Below, piece after piece: positions 52,648-60,680 of a DNA stretch of 64,000 bases (within the stretch, counting starts at the first letter, position 1; each line of letters starts with the position of its first letter). Location: positions 7,051,001 through 7,115,000 of the forward strand of contig NZ_CP107964.1 of the NCBI RefSeq assembly GCF_041434935.1. Reading direction: 5' to 3'. Below the pieces are notes generated by a model that was given only the letters and a program-made list of their open reading frames with translations, searched no databases and had not been told where the DNA came from. The translations under genes were made by a program, and so were the position numbers. The DNA is from Kitasatospora sp. NBC_00374 (GTDB taxonomy: Bacteria > Actinomycetota > Actinomycetes > Streptomycetales > Streptomycetaceae).

Positions 52648-53085
52648 TCAGTGCCGGCCGGCGATCAGCCGTTCCAGCAGTTCCCCGAGCAGGCGCTGTT
52701 CGTCGGGCCCGAGCGGGGCGAGCAGTTCGGCGTTGGCCGTCAGGCCGAGCCGCTCGCCCCGGCGGACCAGCTCCCGGCCGGCGGGGGAGAGGGCGAGGGC
52801 GTTCTTCCGGGCGTCCTTCGGATCCCGCTCGCGGGTGATCAGCTCCCGGCCCTGGAGCTCGTTGAGGACGCCGACCATGTCCTTGGGGTCGAGCCGGACG
52901 ATCCTGGCCAGCTCGGCCTGGGCCAGCGGCCCGTACTCGGCGATCCCGCAGAGGACGGCGTGGTGCGTCATCCGCAGTCCGGCCTCGGCGAGGTGCTCGC
53001 CGACCAGGCGGTGGCCGACGGCGGCGGCGCGGCCGAGGAGCCAGCTCGGCAGGGTCTGGAGGCGGCTGAGCGCGGGATCTGCCAT
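52648..53085 (-). CDS. MarR-family transcriptional regulator
   Basis: The 145-residue protein has a winged-helix core (AQAELARIVRLDPKDMVGVLNELQ, near residues 55-80) and wing ITRERDPKDARKNALAL. ATG 53085 begins MADPALSRLQTLPSWLLG. It is divergent from a quinone oxidoreductase gene, and three matching inverted repeats fill the space between, so this regulator is the likely ligand of those sites and the oxidoreductase its main target. Confidence 0.9.
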   Translation of the reverse strand: MADPALSRLQTLPSWLLGRAAAVGHRLVGEHLAEAGLRMTHHAVLCGIAEYGPLAQAELARIVRLDPKDMVGVLNELQGRELITRERDPKDARKNALALSPAGRELVRRGERLGLTANAELLAPLGPDEQRLLGELLERLIAGRH

Positions 53086-53106
53086 GGCAGGAGTCTAGTC
53101 CAAGAA

Positions 53107-53125
53107 CCGTTGGACATCCCAACGG
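53107..53125. promoter_or_regulatory. MarR operator candidate 1
   Basis: CCGTTGG (53107-53113) and CCAACGG (53119-53125) form a perfect 7-bp inverted repeat with a 5-base spacer; centre at 53116, 22 bp before the marR start on the minus strand. Confidence 0.6.
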
Positions 53126-53136
53126 ATCTGCCGCTA

Positions 53137-53155
53137 CCGTTGGGTCACCCAATGA
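53137..53155. promoter_or_regulatory. MarR operator candidate 2
   Basis: CCGTTGG (53137-53143) and CCAATGA (53149-53155) have the same 5-base spacing as site 1, with five of seven arm positions complementary; centre 53146, 30 bp from site 1. Confidence 0.55.
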
Positions 53156-53157
53156 AA

Positions 53158-53176
53158 CCGTTGGGGTGGCCAATGA
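53158..53176. promoter_or_regulatory. MarR operator candidate 3
   Basis: CCGTTGG (53158-53164) and CCAATGA (53170-53176) again have a 5-base spacer; centre 53167, 21 bp from site 2. It abuts the start region of the oxidoreductase gene. Confidence 0.55.
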
Positions 53177-53187
53177 ACGGGGACGCC

Positions 53188-54117
53188 ATGCGCAAGATCA
53201 GCCTGCACGCCTACCGGGGCCCGGCCGGACTCCGCCTCGCCGAGGCCCCCGAGCCGGTGGCCGGCCCCGGCGAGCTCGTCGTGCGCATGGAGGCCGCCGG
53301 GGTGACCCTCCCGGTGCTCAAGGTGCTGCGCGGCCACGGCGAGGCGCCGCTGCCGCACACACCCGGCGGTGACCTGGTCGGCCGGGTGGTGGCCGTCGGC
53401 GCGGGCGTCGAGGGGCACCGGGTCGGCGACCGGGTCGGCGGAGTGGCGTTCGAGGGCCTGTACGCCGACCTGGTGGCGGTGCCGGCCGCCCTGGTCGCGC
53501 CCGTCCCCGAGCAGGTGCCGGCGGCCGACGCGCTCGCCGTGGTCCGGGGCGGGGTGGTGGCGCTCGCCGCCCTGCGGGCCGGCCGTCTCGCGGCGGGGGA
53601 GTCGGTGCTGATCACCGCCGCCGCGGGCGGGGTGGGCCACCTCGCCGTCCAGCTGGCGAAGGCGCTGGGGGCGGGCCGGGTGGTGGCGGCCGCCGGATCC
53701 CCCGACAAGGCGGGCTTCCTGCGCGGCCTGGGCGCGGACCAGGTGGTCGGGTACGACGACCTGGACCGGATCGGGCCGGTCGACCTGGCGGTGGACGGGG
53801 TGGGCGGCGAGGTGGTGCGGCGGGCCGCCGGCGCGCTCGTACCGTTCGGGCGGCTGGTGGTGAACAGCGGTGCGGGCGGCACCCTCGACGCGGGCGCGCT
53901 GCTGCGCGGGATGCACACCGCCGTCGGGCTCTCGATGGCGCAGCTCGCCCGGCTGCGGCCCGAGCTGATCGAGCGGTACCGCGCCGAGCTGTGGGAGCTG
54001 CTCGCGGCGGGCCGGATCCGGCCGCGGTGCGTGGTGCTGCCGCTGGCGCAGACCGCCCGCGCGGTCGAGCTGCTGGAGAGCCGCGCCAACCTCGGCAAGG
54101 TGGTGCTGGTGCCGTGA
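53188..54117 (+). CDS. Zinc-independent quinone oxidoreductase (MDR superfamily)
   Basis: The 309-residue medium-chain reductase lacks the zinc-ligand cysteines. The Rossmann motif is in AAAGGVGHLAVQLAKALGAG (near residue 148), followed by GSPDKAGFLRGLGAD. It probably reduces quinones or enones with NADPH. ATG 53188 has GGGGA upstream; in-frame ATGs at 53173 and 53152 lie inside operators 3 and 2 and are less likely. It is probably controlled by the divergent MarR protein. Confidence 0.85.
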   Translation: MRKISLHAYRGPAGLRLAEAPEPVAGPGELVVRMEAAGVTLPVLKVLRGHGEAPLPHTPGGDLVGRVVAVGAGVEGHRVGDRVGGVAFEGLYADLVAVPAALVAPVPEQVPAADALAVVRGGVVALAALRAGRLAAGESVLITAAAGGVGHLAVQLAKALGAGRVVAAAGSPDKAGFLRGLGADQVVGYDDLDRIGPVDLAVDGVGGEVVRRAAGALVPFGRLVVNSGAGGTLDAGALLRGMHTAVGLSMAQLARLRPELIERYRAELWELLAAGRIRPRCVVLPLAQTARAVELLESRANLGKVVLVP

Positions 54118-54154
54118 GGCCGGGCCCGTCCGGTCGTCCCGGCCGGGCCCGGCC
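54118..54154. terminator. Bidirectional hairpin between convergent genes
   Basis: An 11-bp perfect stem (54118-54128 with 54144-54154) starts immediately after the oxidoreductase stop and lies 8 bp beyond the stop of the S15 peptidase gene. Confidence 0.75.
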
Positions 54155-54162
54155 GTCATGGC

Positions 54163-56100
54163 CTAGCGGAACGTCCAGGGCCGGGCCGCGGTGCCGGCCG
54201 GGCCGGCCGTCAGGGCGGGCAGCTCGGCACCGTTCCCGGGTGTCGCCTGCGGCGGCAGCGGGCCCGGGCCGCCCACCAGTGGCAGCCGGAGGAAGGAGCG
54301 GGCCAGGTCGAGGCCGACGGTCGGCCGGGTGGACGGCGGGTCGATCAGCCCGTGGTCCGTCCCGGCGACGATCAGGGCGAGCCGGTGCCCGGTGGGCACC
54401 ACGTGGTCCGTCCCGGCCAGGTCGAAGGTGATCGGGTAGGCCGTGCCCGGGGTGAGCGTCAGCGACCTGTCCAGCCCCGCGTAGTGCCCGAGGTCGGCCC
54501 AGCCACGGCTGAACACGGTGGCGCCGACCTGGGCGGTGTCGGCGGCCGTGTCCAGGAAGCAGGCGCTGTCGCCCGCCGTGCCGTCACCCCAGCAGGAGCG
54601 GCTGCCCAGGGTGGTGATGCCTTCGCCCGAGGCCTGGTAGTCGCGGATGGTCGCCGGTCCGAGGTCGACCAGGACGGCGCTCAGCCGGGCGCTGCCGGTG
54701 GACGGTGTGGCGGTCAGGGTGACGGATCCGCCGCCCGAGACGCGCAGCGGTGCGGTGAGCGGGCCGGTGGTGAAGACGGTCTTGTCCGGGGTGCTGCGGT
54801 CGGCGTCGGCCGCCCAGGCGTTCTCGTCCCGGGCCGGGTTGTCGGTGAAGCCCGCGGTGCCGCCGCCGGCGGCCGTGGTGAGGGTGCCCGGCCTGAGGCC
54901 GAGCGTGCTGGTCACCGTGCCGGGCGCGGGCCAGGCCTGGTCCTGGGTCCACTGGTCGGGTGCCCGCTCGACGTCGGCTACCGGGCCGTTTCGGACGCCG
55001 TTGTCGATCCCCAGCAGATAGTGGTCGAACCAGGCGTGCAGGGTGTCCACCCAGGCGCCGCGCCGGAAGTCGAAGGGGTCGACGTGGCCGGTCTGGGAGA
55101 GCCAGATCCGGCGCTCGACGCCGGCCTGCGCGAGTGCGGACCACCACTGGGAGAAGTGGATGTCCCGGACGTTGAGGTCCTGCAGCCCGTGCACCAGGAA
55201 GACGCTGGCGCGGACCTTGGCCGCCGAGGCGACGTAGTCCCGCTGCTGCCACAGCGCCGTCCAGCTGCCGTTGGACGGCGATCCGGCGGCGAGCTGCTTC
55301 TGCACGGCGGCGCAGCGCGCCCGGGTGGCGGAGGTCTCCACCAGGCCGGCCAGGTCGGCGGGGGTGCCGCTGTAGAGCGGGGCGCCGTCCGAGCGGTAGT
55401 AGTCGTACCAGGAGCTGATCGCGGAGATCGGTACGACGGTCTTCAGGCCCGGTACGCCGGTCGCGGCGACGCCGTTGGCGATGGTGCCGTCCCAGGACTT
55501 GCCGATCATGCCGACCGAGCCGTCGGCCCAGCCGGGGGTGACGGCGCTGCCGCCGGTGCGGGCGCTGTAGCCGCCGGCGCGGCCGTTCAGCCAGTCGACG
55601 ACGGCCTTGGCGGAGGTGATGTCGGCGGGGCCGCCGACGTCCACGCAGCCGTCGGAGCGGTTGGTGCCGGAGAGGTCGACCAGCACCACGGCGTAGCCGC
55701 GCGGGACGAAGTAGTTGTCGTAGAAGAGCGGGAACCCGACGGGCCTGCCCCGGGTGTCGTAGGTCTTGAGCTGGCTCTCGTTCCCGCGGCCGCAGCAGGA
55801 GTAGTACGGGCTGGCGTCCATGATGGCGGGGATCCGCCGGCCGGCGGCGGCCGGTTCCCGCGGGCGGACGATGTCGGCGGCGACCCGGTCGGTGCGGCCG
55901 TTGCCGTCGCCGTCCAGGCCGGTGTCGACCCAGACCGTCTCCCGGACGGCGTCGGCGTAGGAGTAGACGGGTTGGCTGGCGCCGTCGCGGACGGCGGCGG
56001 GGGTGCCCGCGTACGCGGCCGCGGGGCCGAGCAGGGTCGCGGCGAGGGCGGCGAGGAGGGTTGTGACGGTGGCGAACAGGCGGGTTCGGCTGGCTATCAC
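54163..56100 (-). CDS. Secreted S15/CocE-type X-Pro dipeptidyl-peptidase-like hydrolase
   Basis: The 645-residue protein has a signal peptide (residues 1-31; AAAYAG cleavage region) and an alpha/beta-hydrolase core with Ser202 in GKSWDGT, Asp308 in HGLQDLN and His339 in QTGHVDP. A C-terminal jelly-roll domain of the PepX_C type starts about residue 400. A DGDGNGRTD segment near 63-71 looks like a calcium-binding loop. It is likely an extracellular Xaa-Pro dipeptidase or esterase. GTG 56100 is used; TACCTT on the minus strand (56113-56108) could drive a leaderless message. Confidence 0.88.
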   Translation of the reverse strand: MIASRTRLFATVTTLLAALAATLLGPAAAYAGTPAAVRDGASQPVYSYADAVRETVWVDTGLDGDGNGRTDRVAADIVRPREPAAAGRRIPAIMDASPYYSCCGRGNESQLKTYDTRGRPVGFPLFYDNYFVPRGYAVVLVDLSGTNRSDGCVDVGGPADITSAKAVVDWLNGRAGGYSARTGGSAVTPGWADGSVGMIGKSWDGTIANGVAATGVPGLKTVVPISAISSWYDYYRSDGAPLYSGTPADLAGLVETSATRARCAAVQKQLAAGSPSNGSWTALWQQRDYVASAAKVRASVFLVHGLQDLNVRDIHFSQWWSALAQAGVERRIWLSQTGHVDPFDFRRGAWVDTLHAWFDHYLLGIDNGVRNGPVADVERAPDQWTQDQAWPAPGTVTSTLGLRPGTLTTAAGGGTAGFTDNPARDENAWAADADRSTPDKTVFTTGPLTAPLRVSGGGSVTLTATPSTGSARLSAVLVDLGPATIRDYQASGEGITTLGSRSCWGDGTAGDSACFLDTAADTAQVGATVFSRGWADLGHYAGLDRSLTLTPGTAYPITFDLAGTDHVVPTGHRLALIVAGTDHGLIDPPSTRPTVGLDLARSFLRLPLVGGPGPLPPQATPGNGAELPALTAGPAGTAARPWTFR

Positions 56101-56189
56101 AAGGCCTGAAGGTAGTTCTGACGGTCGTTCACCAGAAGTCTTTTGACGAGCGGCGGTCAAGATTTTGCCGAGGGGTTCGCGAGGCCTAC

Positions 56190-56219
56190 TTGACCTATTC
56201 ATGCCATCGTCGGGAGGAT
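56190..56219 (+). promoter_or_regulatory. Promoter candidate for the PNGase A-like gene
   Basis: TTGACC (56190-56195), an 18-base spacer and GAGGAT (56214-56219) resemble a vegetative promoter with a weakened -10. The predicted start is near 56226, about 32 bases before the gene. The minus strand also has TTGACC (56160-56155) facing the peptidase gene. Confidence 0.3.
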
Positions 56220-56257
56220 GCCTCGACCGCGCCCGGCAGTGCAGAGAGGCTCCCGCG

Positions 56258-57922
56258 ATGGCCGACCGACCCCTGTTCCGCCGCGCGGCACGGCTGTTCG
56301 CCGCCGCCCTCACGCTGGCCGCCACCCTGCTCTGGGCCGGCCCCGCGCACGCGGACTTCGGCACCGACTACCACGACCCGTTCACCGCGGCCCAGCCGCT
56401 GACCAGGCCGGACACCCCGTCCTGCAGCGTCGAGCTGATGCGCGACCAGCCGTTCAGCAACGGCTACGGCAACCCGCCGGACACCCCGTACGCCACCACC
56501 CTCACCCCGCCGGCGGGCTGCCGCGGGCCCTGGGCGGCCGTGGTGCTCGACCTGCGCGGCCAGGTGAAGGGCCGCCAGTTCGACCGGCTGTTCACCGTCC
56601 GGATCGGCGGGGTCGAGGTGCTGCTGTCCTCCACCCCCGAGCCCTCGGCGGACGGCATCGAGTGGACGCTCGAACGGGACGTCACCCGGTACGCCCCGCT
56701 CTTCGACCGCCCGCAGCCGTTCGCCTTCGACCTGGCCAACGTCACCGACGCCACCTACACCGGCGTCTTCCGGATCACGGCGACGCTCACCTTCTACACC
56801 GCCTCGGCCCACCGTCCCGCGCCGGAGACCGCCGACCGGCTGCTCACCACCGGGCCGTTCGGCCTGACCGGGGCCGCGCCGTCCGCCACCGTTCCGCTGA
56901 CCTTCCCGCGGAACCTGGAGCGACTGACGGCCGAGGTCTACACCCGCGGCGGCGGCGCCTGTGAGGAGTTCGCCTACGCCTCCGCCCCGGAGGAGTTCGT
57001 CCGCGCCAACCCGGGCCTCGGGCTCTGCGGCAAGGGGCCGTTCCGCGAGCTGCGGCTGTCGGTGGACGGCCGGGCGGCGGGCGCGGTCTGGCCCTACCCG
57101 GTGATCTACACCGGCGGCTGGGATCCGCTGCTGTGGCGACCGACCCCAGCAATCGCCGCCTTCGACCTGCCCGCCTACCGGCTCGACCTGACCCCGTACG
57201 TCGGGCTGCTGCTGGACGGGCGGCCGCACAGCGTCGGCATCGCCGTGAACGCCGCCGAGAGCCAGAGCAACGACCTCTGGAGCGGCCAGGTCAACCTCTT
57301 CGCCTTCACCGACCACGGCCGGGCCCGGACCGAGGGCGGGCTCACCGACCACCGGGTCGCCGAGGAGGCCGCCGTCTCGACCGCCCTCACCGACCAGGGT
57401 GGCGGCAGCGGCCACTGGACGGTCACCGCGACCCGCCACGACGCCGCGCGCGGCTGGGTGCAGACCTCGCACGGCCGGATCACCACCGAGGTGCGGGACG
57501 ACCTCACCTTCTCCTCCGATCAGCAAGTCGCCTCCGGTGGGAACGAGTTGACCCTGCGCAACCGGACCGACCTGACCCGGTCCACCGCCACCCGCGGCGG
57601 CGGCCTGCCGCACACCCGGACCACGCACGAGAGCGATCCGCTGGACGTCGACTACCGGTACACCCGTGACCCGGCCGGCAACACCGACCAGCGGACGGCC
57701 ATGGTGCTCGGCCGGCAGCAGCAGGAGACCCTGCGCCTCGGACCACTGGTGGTGGCCCGCTCCGACGTCGACCACAGCTACCGCCCGACGGCCCACCGCC
57801 ACGACGGCGACGCCACCGTCCGGACGGCCGAGGCGGTCGAGGACTACCGCTCCAGCGGCCCGGACGGCCGCTACCACCGGACGGTCTCCACCCGGGACGG
57901 CTGGCCCGTCAATCCCTCCTGA
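56258..57922 (+). CDS. Secreted peptide-N-glycosidase A-like protein
   Basis: The 554-residue protein has a signal peptide (about 1-34, ending AHA). It is recognised by RIGGVEVLLSSTPEPSADGIEW followed by the VTRYAPLF and NVTDATYTGVFRITATLTFY stretches, the pattern of the plant/fungal-type PNGase A family, which releases N-glycans from glycopeptides. Two Cys pairs (SCSVEL/GCRGP and ACEEF/LCGKG) could form disulfides. GAGAGG lies 7-8 bases before ATG 56258. It is divergent from the S15 peptidase, consistent with joint glycoprotein breakdown. Enzyme activity is inferred. Confidence 0.78.
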   Translation: MADRPLFRRAARLFAAALTLAATLLWAGPAHADFGTDYHDPFTAAQPLTRPDTPSCSVELMRDQPFSNGYGNPPDTPYATTLTPPAGCRGPWAAVVLDLRGQVKGRQFDRLFTVRIGGVEVLLSSTPEPSADGIEWTLERDVTRYAPLFDRPQPFAFDLANVTDATYTGVFRITATLTFYTASAHRPAPETADRLLTTGPFGLTGAAPSATVPLTFPRNLERLTAEVYTRGGGACEEFAYASAPEEFVRANPGLGLCGKGPFRELRLSVDGRAAGAVWPYPVIYTGGWDPLLWRPTPAIAAFDLPAYRLDLTPYVGLLLDGRPHSVGIAVNAAESQSNDLWSGQVNLFAFTDHGRARTEGGLTDHRVAEEAAVSTALTDQGGGSGHWTVTATRHDAARGWVQTSHGRITTEVRDDLTFSSDQQVASGGNELTLRNRTDLTRSTATRGGGLPHTRTTHESDPLDVDYRYTRDPAGNTDQRTAMVLGRQQQETLRLGPLVVARSDVDHSYRPTAHRHDGDATVRTAEAVEDYRSSGPDGRYHRTVSTRDGWPVNPS

Positions 57923-58067
57923 CGCCACCTCAACCCCTGGAGGATTCAGGGGAGTTCTCCACCCCGGGACGGAGGGGAAGCCACCCGGTCGGCGGACGAC
58001 GGGAGGGGGCCGGGGGTGCGACGCTCGGACCCGGGCCGCGGACTCCGGCCCGGGGAGGGAGGCCGTC

Positions 58068-59366
58068 ATGGCCGACAGGCACCGCAGGACCGTCGTCCGG
58101 ATCGCCGCAGGTGTGGTGGCCGGAGCCACCCTGCTGGCGATGGCACCCGCCGCGTACGGCGCCCCGCGCGAGTCGGGCCGGGCGGGTACGGCGGGCGCGG
58201 CGGACGGGTCGGACGGGGTACGGGAGGACGCTGCCGGGCTCCAGCGCGCGCTGGACGCCTTCACGGCCGGCGGCATGGCGACCGCCGCGCTGGCGCAGGT
58301 CCGCGACGGCGGCCGGGTGACCTGGCGCGGCACCTCCGGTGTGTCGGACCTCGCCACCGGGGCGCCGGTCCGCGCCGACGGGCGGTTCCGGATCGGCAGC
58401 ACCACCAAGCCCTTCGTCGCGACCGTGGTGCTCCAGCTCAGGGCCGAGGGGCGGCTCGCCCTCGACGACCCGATCGAGCGCCATCTGCCCGGGCTCGTCC
58501 CGGGCGGCGACGCCATCACGGTCCGCCGGCTCCTGAACCACACCAGCGGCCTCTTCGACTTCATCGAGGACCCGGCGATCCGCCTGGACGATCCGGACTG
58601 GCTGGCCCGGACCAGGTGGACGGTGTTCCGCCCCGAGCAGCTGGTGGCCCTCGCCACCGCGCACCCGCCGTACTTCCCGCCGGGCGGGGGCTGGCACTAC
58701 TCCAACACCAACTACATCCTGGCCGGGATGCTGATCGAGAAGATCACCGGGCATCCCTGGGGCGAGGAGGTGGAGCGGCGCATCGTGCGGCCGCTCGGGC
58801 TGCGCGGCACCTCGATGCCGGCCGGCCTTCCGCTGCTCACCGGGCCGCACGCCCACGGGTACTACCGGACGCCCGGCGGCCCGGTGGACGTGACCCGGAT
58901 CAACCCCTCGATGGCGGGTGCGGCCGGTGCCGGCGTCTCCACCACCGACGACCTGGCCCGGTTCGACGCCGCCCTGCTCGGCGGGCAGCTGCTCGGCCCG
59001 GTCGAGCTGGCCGAGATGAAGACCACCGTCGGTCTGGAGGGCGGCTTCGACTACGGGCTCGGCCTGATGCGTTTCACGCTGCCCTGCGGAGAGTTCTGGG
59101 GCCACGACGGCGGCATCCCGGGCTACTCGACGCTCCTGCTGGGCGACGCCGGGGGCCGCCGCCAGGTGGCCTTCTCGGTCAACCCCTACGACCTCTCCGA
59201 CCCGGAGGCGGCCACCCGCGCCGAGGACGCGTTCGTCCTGAAGGCCGCCTGCCGCGCCGACCTGCCACCGGCGCCCACCGGCACCCCGGCCGTCGCGGCC
59301 GCGGTGGACGGGGGCGCGGCGGACGGGACCGCGGTGGGCGCGGCGGCGGCCGGGCCCGGGTCCTAG
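58068..59366 (+). CDS. Secreted serine hydrolase, S12 / D-alanyl-D-alanine carboxypeptidase-like
   Basis: The 432-residue protein has a signal peptide (1-31) and a beta-lactamase-like fold with SxxK as S111-TT-K114, YxN as Y211-S-N213 and HxG as H346-D-G348. The tail is Ala/Gly-rich. The motifs support an active serine enzyme of the S12 group (carboxypeptidase, esterase or amidase); it may or may not act on peptidoglycan. GGGAGGGAGG precedes ATG 58068. Its stop overlaps that of the convergent PI-PLC gene in one CTAG. Confidence 0.88.
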   Translation: MADRHRRTVVRIAAGVVAGATLLAMAPAAYGAPRESGRAGTAGAADGSDGVREDAAGLQRALDAFTAGGMATAALAQVRDGGRVTWRGTSGVSDLATGAPVRADGRFRIGSTTKPFVATVVLQLRAEGRLALDDPIERHLPGLVPGGDAITVRRLLNHTSGLFDFIEDPAIRLDDPDWLARTRWTVFRPEQLVALATAHPPYFPPGGGWHYSNTNYILAGMLIEKITGHPWGEEVERRIVRPLGLRGTSMPAGLPLLTGPHAHGYYRTPGGPVDVTRINPSMAGAAGAGVSTTDDLARFDAALLGGQLLGPVELAEMKTTVGLEGGFDYGLGLMRFTLPCGEFWGHDGGIPGYSTLLLGDAGGRRQVAFSVNPYDLSDPEAATRAEDAFVLKAACRADLPPAPTGTPAVAAAVDGGAADGTAVGAAAAGPGS

Positions 59367-60409
59367 CCGCGCGGCAGGGCCAGGGACTGGATCCCGGGCA
59401 GGTGGCGCCAGTCGCTGGAGACGACGGAGGCGTGGGCCGCCGCCAGCTGCGTGACCCGGGCGCGCGCCTGGTCGGCGGTCGGGTCGGTGCCGCTGATCGC
59501 CGGGGCCACGTTCTGGGCGTCCGTCATCACCAGCAGGTAGTGCCGGCTGTCGTACCAGGAGGTGTCGATGCCGTTGACGTAGGCGGCGGCGTCGCCGTCG
59601 AAGAGGACGAACCACGGGCGGATCGTCGTCTCGTACCGGCTGCGCGGGTCGGCCGCGGCGGCGCCGTGCACGGCGGGGAAGACCTGGGCCTGGCCGATCC
59701 TGCCGGTGGCCGACAGGTCGCGCAGGTGGCGGCCGTACTCGACGTCGGTGTGCAGGGTGTCGAAGGGGTTGCTCTCCTCGACCGTGCCGGGGATCACCTC
59801 GACCATCGCCCGGCCCGCCAGGGCGGCCCTGGTCGGCCAGTTGCCGGCCCGGGCGGCGTCGTCCAGGGTGGCGTACGAGCCGCCGCCGGGCCTGGCGAGC
59901 AGGTCGGCGGGGCGGAACGCGGCGGCGCCCAGGTGGGCGGCGATCAGCGCGTCCAGCTCCTTGGGGCCCATGCCGCGGTTGGCGGCGAATCCTCCCTTGA
60001 GTTCGAGCTTGACCACCAGCGGCCCGGCGGCGGGGTGGGCGGCGAGCCAGACCCGCAGGTCGTCGAAGCAGGCCTCCAGGTTCTTGTTGGCGCCGCCGGT
60101 GTAGAGCTGGGCGGGGGTGGAGGCGTTGACGCAGTTGTTGCCGTTGCCCAGCGGGTTGGAGTGGCTGACCTTCCACTCCTTGGTGATGGTGTCCGTCCAG
60201 GCGTCCAGCTCGATCATGCCGGTGCCGGTGTCGAGTCCCTGGGCCAGGTAGGGGAAGGCGGCGGGGTCGTAGGTGTTGTGGAGTCCGACGGTGGTCGCGG
60301 AACCGAACGGCAGCTCGCCGGGGCCGGTCGCGCCGGCCTGCTGACCGGGTATCAGGGCGACGGCGGCCAGCGCGAGGGCTCCGGCGGTGAAGAGGCGACG
60401 GACGGTCAA
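59363..60409 (-). CDS. Secreted phosphatidylinositol-specific phospholipase C-like protein (Ca-dependent type)
   Basis: The 348-residue protein has a signal peptide (1-27). VGLHNTYD (His44), MIELDAW (Glu67, Asp69) and WKVSHSNPLGNGNNC (His83) fit the actinobacterial calcium-dependent PI-PLC family known from Streptomyces antibioticus. The conserved His and acidic residues are consistent with an active enzyme. TTG 60409 is chosen with GGAGG 4 bases upstream. The actinomycete itself makes phosphatidylinositol lipids, so self or foreign substrates are possible. Confidence 0.82.
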   Translation of the reverse strand: MTVRRLFTAGALALAAVALIPGQQAGATGPGELPFGSATTVGLHNTYDPAAFPYLAQGLDTGTGMIELDAWTDTITKEWKVSHSNPLGNGNNCVNASTPAQLYTGGANKNLEACFDDLRVWLAAHPAAGPLVVKLELKGGFAANRGMGPKELDALIAAHLGAAAFRPADLLARPGGGSYATLDDAARAGNWPTRAALAGRAMVEVIPGTVEESNPFDTLHTDVEYGRHLRDLSATGRIGQAQVFPAVHGAAAADPRSRYETTIRPWFVLFDGDAAAYVNGIDTSWYDSRHYLLVMTDAQNVAPAISGTDPTADQARARVTQLAAAHASVVSSDWRHLPGIQSLALPRG

Positions 60410-60567
60410 GGTTCCTCCTGGGCGGGGAAGGTCGGGGTGCCGGCACGAGCGTCGACCATTCGAGCGCACGGAAGGTGACATGACAAGGAAGAGTGGGATT
60501 CCGGTGGATGAGCTTCTGTCGGACCGGGTTCCGCCGTGGGCTCCACCGCGATCCGAGGGAATCAACG

Positions 60568-60583
60568 ATTGGTCTGGACCATG
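60568..60583. promoter_or_regulatory. DasR-type dre palindrome candidate
   Basis: ATTGGTCTGGACCATG matches the known dre consensus (ACTGGTCTAGACCACT type) at 12 of 16 positions, with the core TGGTCT-GGACCA (60570-60581) nearly palindromic. It lies 98 bp before the methyltransferase gene and 159 bp from the divergent PI-PLC start. DasR represses N-acetylglucosamine and chitin genes in Streptomyces; a GH3 NagZ-like gene is nearby. Functional status is inference. Confidence 0.55.
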
Positions 60584-60680
60584 TCCCTGACGGAGGGTTA
60601 GGGTGCCTGCTGGGACGCGGCGTTGAACGGCGCATCTGCGCGTCCGATCCTGCTGCCGGCCAATCCGACGGGACCCGTCT

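Noticed and set aside
60480-60590. 36-codon open frame with a GGAAGGTGAC site before ATG 60480
   Set aside because: The ribosome-binding site is good, but the peptide shows no recognisable feature, its 3' end overlaps the dre-like palindrome and no homologue is known to me. It is not listed as a gene.
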